Shown here: in pieces, positions 57,657-64,000 of the stretch
Numbering within the stretch: position 1 is the first letter of the stretch
Layout: the number at the start of each line of letters is the position of its first letter
Assembly: GCF_002752675.1 (NCBI RefSeq)
Contig: NZ_CP024608.1
Coordinates: forward strand, 496,001-560,000
DNA length: 64,000 bases
DNA from: Massilia violaceinigra
GTDB lineage: Bacteria; Pseudomonadota; Gammaproteobacteria; Burkholderiales; Burkholderiaceae_D
Reading direction: 5' to 3'
The notes under the pieces: model-generated
The model's input: the letters and a program-made list of their open reading frames with translations, nothing else
Database searches by the model: none
Told to the model about the DNA's origin: nothing
Program-made: the position numbers and the translations under genes

Positions 57657-59930
57657 ATGAGCAAACTGATTCCCTTCGCCTGCGCCGCCCTGATCGCCAG
57701 TATCGCCCCGTCCCTCCACGCCCAGGACGCGCCCGCCGGGCCGGTGACAGCCGTGCCGGCGGAGGAAGCTGCCGCGGTGCCTGCCGCCGTGCCCACCGCG
57801 GTGCCCGCACCCAGGTCCAAGGGCGAGCCCAAGGCTGCAGCGGGCGTGACGGCGGTCACCATCAGCGGCAGCCGCGCCGGCGACACCGAATCGCGCCGCC
57901 TCTCGACCGCCGCCAAGATGGTGTTCGGTCGCGAGGAACTGGACCGCAACGGCGACAGCAGCGTCGGCGAAATCCTCAAGCGCCTGCCCGGCGTGACCAT
58001 GGGCGGGCCGCCGGGACGGGGCGGCGGCGGGGTGCGCATGCGCGGCCTGGGCAGCGGCTACACCCAGATGCTGGTCAACGGCGAGCGCCCGCCGGCCGGG
58101 TTTTCGCTCGAATCGCTCTCGCCGGACCAGGTCGAACGCATCGAAGTCATGCGCGGCCCGGTGGCCGAACACAGCACCCAGGCCATCGCCGGTACCATCA
58201 ACGTGGTGTTGCGCGAGGGTTACCAGCAGAAAGATATCCAGCTCAAGCTGTCCGACAGCATCGAAGATGGCCGCCACGGACCGAACGTGTCGCTCACCAT
58301 GCCCGGCAAGGTGGGCGCGCTGACCTGGCTGATGAGCGGCTCGATGGGCGCCAACCGCCAGCACGACGAGAGCGTCTCCACCTATCAGGATAGCGATCCG
58401 GCCGGCGTGATGCTGAAAGACCAGCAGGTCGACGCCCACAGCAACCGAAGCTCGCGCTCCGTGCACCTGACGCCGCGCCTGTCGTATAAATTCGACAATG
58501 GCGACACGCTCAATTTCCAGCCCTTCTTGATGCATAACCGCAGCGAAGGCGACAGCGGCAGCCGGCTGACCCAGCGCATCGGCCCGCCGCAGCGCGAATA
58601 CGCGCTGGCGCTGTCCGACTCGACCTCCTCCATGACCATGCTGCGCGGCTTGGGCAACTGGCTGCACCGGATGGAAGCCGGCGCCAAGCTCGACGTCAAG
58701 TTCGGCTTCGGCGGCGGGCGCAGCGAAAGCACCTCGCTGCGCAAGCAGTACGGCGACAACGGCGTGCTCAAGGATTACTTCAACGACGTCGACACCTCGC
58801 GCAGCCACAGTCTCAACAGCGGCGGCAAATACAGCACGCCGCTGGCCAAGGGCCACCTGCTGGCCGCCGGCTGGGACCTGGAAGGCGGACACCGTGAGCA
58901 AAGCACGGTGGCGCTGGTCAACGGCCGCGCCCAGTTCGCGGAATCGGGATCGAGCATGGCGGCCGACACGCGCCGCGTGGCCGGCTACGTGCAGGACGAG
59001 TGGGATATCACGCCGCAATGGTCGGCCTACCTGGGCCTGCGCTGGGAAGGCATCCGCACCAGCGCCACCAACCAGGGGCGCGACGTGCGCAACAACAGCA
59101 GCGTGTGGAGCCCGGTACTGCATACCGTGTGGCGCATTCCCGGCTTTGAAAAGGACCAGATCCGCGCCAGCCTGACGCAGAGCTACCGCGCACCCCAGCT
59201 GAACGACCTGATCGCCGTGCCGACCTATTCGCAGCTCAACAGCGCAACCCGGCCCGACCGCACCGGCAATCCGAACCTCAAACCCGAGCTGGCGCAAGGG
59301 ATCGACCTGGCCTACGAGCACTACCTGGGCAAGAGCGGCATCCTCAGCGCCAGCGGCTTCGTGCGCAAGATCGATAACCTGATGCGGCGCGAACTGACCT
59401 TGCGCGACACGCCGGATGGCCCGCGCTGGCTGTCGAGCCCGTCGAACATCGGCAGCGCGCGCACCAGCGGCATCGAGCTGGAAGCGAAGTTCCAGCTGGC
59501 CGAGCTGGTGGCCAACGCCCCGACTATCGACCTGCGCTCGAACTACAGCCGTTTCTGGTCGAGCGTGGATGGCATTCCCGGCCCCGACAACCGGCTCGAC
59601 CAGCAAGCCAAACAAACCGCCAACGTCGGCCTCGACTGGCGGCTAAAGGACGTGCCGCTGACCCTGGGCGGCAGCTACAACTGGACCCCGGCGATCCGGG
59701 TGCGCACCAGTGCCGATGAAATCGCCACCACCGGCGTGAAGCGCCAGTTCGACGTGTACGGCTTGTGGAAGTTCAGCGCCGGCACCCAGCTGCGCCTGTC
59801 GGCCAACAACCTGATGCGCGACGACTACCTGGCCGGCCGCAGCGTGACCAAGGAGGGCATTGCCCAGCTGTCGGACACGGCCAGCCGCACGTACACCACC
59901 TGGACCATTCGTCTGGAAATGAAGTTATAG
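57657..59930 (+). CDS. TonB-dependent outer-membrane receptor
   Basis: 757 residues from ATG 57657. Signal peptide MSKLIPFACAALIASIAPSLHA, then a low-complexity linker with VPAAVPTAVPAP, and a TonB box-like GVTAVTISGSR. Plug domain (about 75-195) with VGEILKRLPGVTMGGPPG and RIEVMRGPVAEHSTQAIAGTINVVLRE, followed by a 22-strand-type barrel. Ends RTYTTWTIRLEMKL without a terminal phenylalanine. Substrate not determined. Fifty-four bases before the M13 peptidase gene, suggesting they are transcribed together. Confidence 0.93.
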   Translation: MSKLIPFACAALIASIAPSLHAQDAPAGPVTAVPAEEAAAVPAAVPTAVPAPRSKGEPKAAAGVTAVTISGSRAGDTESRRLSTAAKMVFGREELDRNGDSSVGEILKRLPGVTMGGPPGRGGGGVRMRGLGSGYTQMLVNGERPPAGFSLESLSPDQVERIEVMRGPVAEHSTQAIAGTINVVLREGYQQKDIQLKLSDSIEDGRHGPNVSLTMPGKVGALTWLMSGSMGANRQHDESVSTYQDSDPAGVMLKDQQVDAHSNRSSRSVHLTPRLSYKFDNGDTLNFQPFLMHNRSEGDSGSRLTQRIGPPQREYALALSDSTSSMTMLRGLGNWLHRMEAGAKLDVKFGFGGGRSESTSLRKQYGDNGVLKDYFNDVDTSRSHSLNSGGKYSTPLAKGHLLAAGWDLEGGHREQSTVALVNGRAQFAESGSSMAADTRRVAGYVQDEWDITPQWSAYLGLRWEGIRTSATNQGRDVRNNSSVWSPVLHTVWRIPGFEKDQIRASLTQSYRAPQLNDLIAVPTYSQLNSATRPDRTGNPNLKPELAQGIDLAYEHYLGKSGILSASGFVRKIDNLMRRELTLRDTPDGPRWLSSPSNIGSARTSGIELEAKFQLAELVANAPTIDLRSNYSRFWSSVDGIPGPDNRLDQQAKQTANVGLDWRLKDVPLTLGGSYNWTPAIRVRTSADEIATTGVKRQFDVYGLWKFSAGTQLRLSANNLMRDDYLAGRSVTKEGIAQLSDTASRTYTTWTIRLEMKL

Positions 59931-59984
59931 TGATCGATGCCATGGCCACAAGCCATTTTTTCCCCGCCCCATAAGGACACCCCT

Positions 59985-62027
59985 GTGAAACGATATCTTC
60001 TGAGCACCCTGACCCTGAGCCTGGCGGCCGCTTTTGCCAGCGCTGCCGAACCGGTCCAACCGCCCGCGCCCCTTTCCGGCATCGATGTGCAGTACATCGA
60101 CAGCAGCGTGCGGCCGCAGGACGATTTTTTCAGCTACCTCAATGGCCTGTGGCTCAAAAATACCGAGATCCCGTCCGACAAGTCGAGCTGGGGCACCTTT
60201 GCCAAGCTGCGCGACGACACCCTGCCGCAGCTGCGCGTCCTGATCGAAGCGGCCCAGAACGAGAAGAACAAGAAGGCCGGCAGCGAGACGCAGAAAATCG
60301 GCGACCTGTACGCCAGCTACATGAACGAAGCCAGGCTTGAAAAGCTCGGTTACAAGCCGCTGGCCGGCGAACTGCAGCGCATTCGCGCGCTGCGTGAAAA
60401 GAAAGCCATTCCGGCCCTGATCGCGCATCTGTCGAAGATCGGCGTCAGTGTGCCATACGGCATCTATGTGGGCCAGGACAGCCGCGAATCGACGCGCTAC
60501 GCCACCTACATCAGCCAGAGCGGCCTGGGCTTGCCCGACCGCGATTACTACCTGAAAAAAGACGACGCCAAGCTGGCCGACGTGCGCGCCAAGTACGAGC
60601 GCCATATCGAGAAGACCTTGGGCATGGCCGGCCACAAGGATGCGGCCGGCGCGGCCAAGGCCATCCTGGCGCTGGAAACCGCGCTGGCTGAAGTGCAGTG
60701 GAGCAAGGTCGAGCTGCGCGATCCGGTCAAGCGCTACAACAAGGTCGAGATCGCCAAGCTGGGCGAGCTGACCCCGGGCTACGACTGGAAGGGCGCACTG
60801 GGCGCCGCCAACGTGGCGGGCAAGGTCGACTACGTCATCGTCGGCCAGCCGAGCTACCTGAGCGGATTCAACCAGGTGCTGGAAAAGACCGACCTGGCGA
60901 CCTGGAAATCGTATTTCGAATGGCAACTGTTGAACGGTTATTCGGAATACCTGTCGAAAGAATTCGTCGACGCCGATTTTGCCTTCTTTGAAACCGTGCT
61001 CAAGGGCGTGCCGGAAAACGAACCGCGCTGGAAGAACGGCGTCTCCACCGTCAATGGCGTGCTGGGCGAAGCGGTGGGCAAGGAATACGTCGCCAAGCAT
61101 TTCCCCGCCGAGCGCAAGGCGCGCATGGAAGAGCTGGTGCAGAACCTGCTGGTTGCCTACAAGCAGAGCATCGACACGCTCGACTGGATGGGTCCGGAAA
61201 CCAAGAAGGAAGCCCAGGCCAAGCTGGCCAAGTTCCGCCCGAAGATCGGTTACCCGAGCAAATGGCGCGACTATTCGGCGCTGACGGTCAAGCAGGACGA
61301 CCTGGTCGGCAACATGATGCGCGCACGCACGTTTGCCTACAACCGCAGCATCAACAAGCTGGGCAAGCCGATCGACCGCGAAGAGTGGGGTATGACGCCG
61401 CAGACAGTGAACGCTTACTACAGCTCGACGATGAACGAAATCGTGTTCCCGGCGTCGATCCTGCAGCCGCCGTTCTTCGACATGCGCGCCGACGATGCCG
61501 TGAACTACGGCGCCATCGGTGCGGTGATCGGACACGAGATCAGCCATGGCTTCGACGACAAGGGCAGCCAGTCCGACGGCGACGGCAATCTGCGCGAATG
61601 GTGGACCAAGGAAGACCGCGCCAAGTTCCAGGCCAAGGCCGACATGCTGGTCAAGCAGTACAGCGGCTACAGCCCGCTGAAGGGCTACAACGTCAACGGC
61701 GAGCTGACCCTGGGCGAGAACATCGGCGACAACTCGGGCGTGGCGATTGCGTACAAGGCGTACAAGCTGTCGCTGGGCGGCAAGCCTGCGCCGGTGATCG
61801 ACGGCCTGACGGGCGACCAGCGCTTCTTCATGGGCTTCGGGCAGGTATGGCGCATGAAGATGCGTGAAGCGCAGCAGATCGTGCAGGTGAAGACCGATCC
61901 GCACTCGCCGGGCCAGTTCCGCGCGAACGGGACCATGATGAACCAGCCGGCCTTTTACGAAGCGTTCGGCGTGAAGGAAGGCGACAAGATGTACCTGCCG
62001 CCGAAAGAGCGCGTCACGATCTGGTAA
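59985..62027 (+). CDS. M13 family zinc metallopeptidase (neprilysin-like, PepO type)
   Basis: 680 residues from GTG 59985 with AAGGA eight bases upstream. Signal peptide YLLSTLTLSLAAAFASAAE. Zinc motif is VIGHEISHGFDDKGSQSDG and the third ligand lies in GELTLGENIGDNSGVAIAY (glutamate of ENxxD). The substrate-binding NAYYSSTMNEIVFPASIL is conserved. Periplasmic or secreted endopeptidase acting on short peptides. The neighbour, a TonB receptor, points to a role in peptide uptake. A terminator lies 21 bases after the stop. Confidence 0.95.
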   Translation: MKRYLLSTLTLSLAAAFASAAEPVQPPAPLSGIDVQYIDSSVRPQDDFFSYLNGLWLKNTEIPSDKSSWGTFAKLRDDTLPQLRVLIEAAQNEKNKKAGSETQKIGDLYASYMNEARLEKLGYKPLAGELQRIRALREKKAIPALIAHLSKIGVSVPYGIYVGQDSRESTRYATYISQSGLGLPDRDYYLKKDDAKLADVRAKYERHIEKTLGMAGHKDAAGAAKAILALETALAEVQWSKVELRDPVKRYNKVEIAKLGELTPGYDWKGALGAANVAGKVDYVIVGQPSYLSGFNQVLEKTDLATWKSYFEWQLLNGYSEYLSKEFVDADFAFFETVLKGVPENEPRWKNGVSTVNGVLGEAVGKEYVAKHFPAERKARMEELVQNLLVAYKQSIDTLDWMGPETKKEAQAKLAKFRPKIGYPSKWRDYSALTVKQDDLVGNMMRARTFAYNRSINKLGKPIDREEWGMTPQTVNAYYSSTMNEIVFPASILQPPFFDMRADDAVNYGAIGAVIGHEISHGFDDKGSQSDGDGNLREWWTKEDRAKFQAKADMLVKQYSGYSPLKGYNVNGELTLGENIGDNSGVAIAYKAYKLSLGGKPAPVIDGLTGDQRFFMGFGQVWRMKMREAQQIVQVKTDPHSPGQFRANGTMMNQPAFYEAFGVKEGDKMYLPPKERVTIW

Positions 62028-62047
62028 TCGGGTGAATTGACACGACA

Positions 62048-62072
62048 AGGGCCACGTAAGTGGCCCTTTTTT
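62048..62072 (+). terminator. Rho-independent terminator after M13 peptidase
   Basis: AGGGCCAC at 62048-62055 pairs with GTGGCCCT at 62060-62067, loop GTAA, followed by TTTTT. Strong terminator for the TonB receptor-peptidase pair. Confidence 0.9.
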
Positions 62073-62238
62073 GTGCCTGCGGTATTGGGAACGGGGATTT
62101 GCCGGGCGCCATGCTCGCGGCAGTTATATGTGTGGGAGCGCTCACTGGCGCCGCTCCTGCCCCTGGCGCTAACGCATGTGTTCCTGTCAAGTTCGCAACA
62201 ACCGCCTGCGCCAGCCTCCCTCGGCTATTTCTCCAGAC

Positions 62239-62269
62239 GAAAAAAAACCGCCCTGAAAAGTGCGGTTTA
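62239..62269 (-). terminator. Terminator of the cytochrome c gene
   Basis: On the minus strand AAACCGC (62268-62262) pairs with GCGGTTT (62252-62246 region) and is followed by a T-run. It lies 18 bases after the cytochrome stop at 62287. Confidence 0.8.
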
Positions 62270-62286
62270 GCGGGCGTTCTGAACGC

Positions 62287-63174
62287 TTACTTGGATGCGG
62301 TAACCATGAAATCAACCGCTGCCTTGACTTCGTCATCCGATGCCGAGGAACCGCCTTTCGGAGGCATCATGCCAGCCTTGCCGGTATAACCCTTGATCGC
62401 GTGCTCGTACAGCATTGGTGCGCCTTGCGCGATGCGTGCGGTCCATGCTGCCTTGTCGCCGACTTTCGGCGCACCGGCGATACCTGCGCCGTGGCAAGCG
62501 ATGCATGCGGAGTTGTAGACGGTCTTGCCTGTGTCAGCGGCCAGCTTTGGCGCTTCGGCCGGCGCTGCTGCTGCAGCCGGGGCCGCTGCGGGAGCTGCCA
62601 CCGGTGCTGCTGCTTCGGCTGGCGCTGCTGCTTCCGCCGCTGCCGGAGCTGGCGCTGCTGCGGGAGCAGGAGCGGCTGGTTCCTTGAACTTGGCGCCGGA
62701 CTGGTTTGCCATGTGCACGACTGCGCGCGCTACTTCGACATCGTCCAAGTCAGGATTGCCGCCGCGGGCAGGCATGCCGCGGATACCGACGATGGCGTGC
62801 TTGACCAGCGTATCGTAGCCCTGAGCAATACGGGTAGCCCAGCCGCCGGCATCGCCGACCTTCGGTGCGCCACCGATGCCCGCGCCGTGGCAGGCCACGC
62901 AGTTGGCGGTGTACACGGCGTCGCCGGCGAGGAAAATCTTCGGCGCGTTGGCATCCTTGAGGGTGTAGCCATCATCGGCCACCGGACGCAGACGCGCGGC
63001 GATCGCTTCGGCCTTCTGGCTGTCGGTGCCGGCGCCGGTGGTTTTCGTCGTCGTTACGAACGTTACCAGCAGAATGATGCCGATGACAGTGACGAGGAAG
63101 AAGCCGACCACCGCAGCGACGAGCTGCTTGGGTGTCCGGATCGCGGATTCGTGTTCGTTGTGTGCGTCGCTCAT
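62287..63174 (-). CDS. Membrane-anchored di-heme cytochrome c
   Basis: 295 residues from ATG 63174 with AAGGA five bases upstream. One hydrophobic segment (17-42) anchors it; the periplasmic part has two c-type heme sites, CVACH at 92-96 and CIACH at 224-228, with GMPARGGNPDLDD and AGMMPPKGGSSASDDE providing axial methionines. The two domains are similar to one another and to cytochrome c5. Between them is a 45-residue alanine/proline linker (165-210). Probably links respiratory complexes. Upstream gap of 197 bases leads to tRNA-Arg. Confidence 0.93.
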   Translation of the reverse strand: MSDAHNEHESAIRTPKQLVAAVVGFFLVTVIGIILLVTFVTTTKTTGAGTDSQKAEAIAARLRPVADDGYTLKDANAPKIFLAGDAVYTANCVACHGAGIGGAPKVGDAGGWATRIAQGYDTLVKHAIVGIRGMPARGGNPDLDDVEVARAVVHMANQSGAKFKEPAAPAPAAAPAPAAAEAAAPAEAAAPVAAPAAAPAAAAAPAEAPKLAADTGKTVYNSACIACHGAGIAGAPKVGDKAAWTARIAQGAPMLYEHAIKGYTGKAGMMPPKGGSSASDDEVKAAVDFMVTASK

Positions 63175-63371
63175 GATGTCCTTAGTACAATTTTCAAAAA
63201 GCTGCCGGCCGGTCGTGTTCGCATGGAGGAACTTGCAAATACTCGCCAAACCCGCGATTATAGACTCAAAGCACCTCTTATGGAACGCAAATTCCCTGTA
63301 ACGCGACACTTTCCATGGACGCGGGTACAGAAAAAACGGTATCCTTCGCGTTACGTTCGACATTCCTCAGC

Positions 63372-63447
63372 GCGGCTGTAGCTCAGTGGATAGAGTATTG
63401 GCCTCCGAAGCCAAGGGTCGTGGGTTCGATCCCCGCCAGCCGCACCA
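63372..63447 (+). tRNA. tRNA-Arg (anticodon CCG)
   Basis: Complete cloverleaf of 76 bases with encoded CCA. Acceptor GCGGCTG pairs with CAGCCGC; D-arm GCTCAGTGGATAGAG; anticodon stem TTGGC/GCCAA with loop CTCCGAA, anticodon CCG, reading CGG; T-loop GTGGGTTCGATCCCCGC. The stem positions are all satisfied. It stands alone, followed by a terminator. Confidence 0.96.
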
Positions 63448-63488
63448 GATTTCTTCAAGAATTTCAATAACTTAGCTTTTGCGGTAGC

Positions 63489-63508
63489 AAGCGATATCGC
63501 GCTTTTTT
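63489..63508 (+). terminator. Terminator after tRNA-Arg
   Basis: AAGCG at 63489-63493 pairs with CGCTT at 63500-63504, followed by TTTT. It lies 42 bases downstream of the tRNA end. Confidence 0.6.
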
Positions 63509-63643
63509 GCTTCCTCAAAACGACGATGCTGGCGGCTCATGGCATCTCAAACTGGTTTCCTTCGCCTTCAACTGTCGACATGCTTGCCGAGGTCATTCCT
63601 TATCTGGAAAAAAGTACTGTCCCGCGCGTGAGGGGCGATACCG

Positions 63644-64000
63644 TTACCGGGGCGCTTGCAACTTGGCGGCGGACTGCCTGATAAAGGCGAGCATGTCCGC
63701 ATCGATCCAGCTGCCGGCCAGCAGCGCCGGCTCGCTGTCGAGCGCCAGACGCATTTTGGCCAACGTTGCGGGGTTGTCGCCGCGCCCTGCCTGAACAAGG
63801 CGAACCATTCGCGCGTCAGCGCCTGCACCGCTGGGTCGCCGGGTGCGGCGCCGGTTTGCATCTGCTGGTGCACCGCGGCGATCAGGGTGATCCACTGCTT
63901 GCCGTGCTTGCCCCCGTGCTCGCGTATCCGGCGCAGCTCGTCTGCTGTCGTACGCGCCCATCAGTTCGAGGGTGGACAACCAGTTCGCCAGATCCGGTTC
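63644..64000 (-). pseudogene. TipAS-domain (MerR-type) regulator, frame-disrupted and partial
   Basis: Runs off the right edge on the minus strand. The C-terminal part reads AGRGDNPATLAKMRLALDSE and ends with SAAKLQAPR. A middle part in another frame reads GKHGKQWITLIAAVHQQM and PAVQALTREWFALFRQ, and an upstream part in the first frame reads NWLSTLELMGAYDS. Together these make a TipAS-like antibiotic/effector-binding domain that follows a MerR helix-turn-helix. Frame breaks near 63942 and near 63790 are needed to join them. Two independent breaks suggest either a decayed gene or sequencing errors. Confidence 0.6.

Overview
The window looks like chromosomal DNA of a high-GC betaproteobacterium of the Oxalobacteraceae, most likely Massilia or a close relative. 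The reasons are the gene content (PEP-CTERM surface proteins, poly-hydroxybutyrate genes, a metE/metR pair, a min operon, the hemA-prfA-prmC order), the protein style and the strong GC bias at third codon positions. This placement is inference; there is no rRNA gene. About 60 protein genes, one complete tRNA and several hairpins and repeats can be supported.

Layout. 1-4605 (minus): an acyl-CoA ligase followed by livG, livH and livM of a branched-chain-amino-acid-type ABC importer; livM is cut by the window edge. A divergent Crp/Fnr-type regulator sits at 4763. 5517-9830: an apparent operon of Xaa-Pro aminopeptidase, a small unknown, MgtC/SapB, DUF924 and a DUF2520 protein. 10029-13053: small unknowns, an AlkB-like dioxygenase, an outer-membrane barrel and a REP-associated tyrosine transposase (RAYT). 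13188-19574: ettA, a choice-of-anchor-L PEP-CTERM protein, rarD, kup and an FKBP lipoprotein. 19690-21953: two tandem HAF-repeat PEP-CTERM proteins, the first preceded by a perfect hairpin that covers its ribosome binding site. 21928-27514 (minus): elaA, DUF3291, a histone-deacetylase-family enzyme, gshA and a DUF885 hydrolase. 28384-31392 region (minus): hemA, prfA, dsbB, prmC, so dsbB has been inserted into the usual hemA-prfA-prmC series. 31559-34877: an orphan response regulator, a small membrane-type protein and minCDE.

35333-41401 is the accessory island: an Rhs/YD-repeat protein with N-terminal PAAR domain and a variable C-terminal toxin, followed by two tandem, similar, lower-GC genes that are probably immunity proteins. 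No VgrG or other type VI secretion gene is in the window. 41429-44738 is the divergent metE/metR pair with a perfect MetR box. 44904-47346 is a short phasin-like gene with phaA and phaB, for polyhydroxybutyrate synthesis. 47417-49755 is a tightly overlapping three-gene operon of an ATPase, a GNAT-DUF1993 fusion and an unknown. 49852-54587 holds a prolyl iminopeptidase, DUF2721, two less defined genes and fadH. A perfect 31-bp inverted repeat follows at 54607-54697; related sequence lies in the liv cluster. 54730-57412 (minus) is a FabH-like ketosynthase and a CtpA protease. 57657-62027 is a TonB-dependent receptor followed by an M13 metallopeptidase. 62287-63174 (minus) is a membrane-anchored di-heme cytochrome c. 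tRNA-Arg(CCG) is at 63372, and a frame-disrupted TipAS-domain regulator runs off the right edge.

The strongest candidates for new biology are the Rhs C-terminal toxin with its duplicated immunity genes, and the hairpin that masks the start of the HAF-repeat gene. All functional calls are from reading the translated sequences; no database search was possible.
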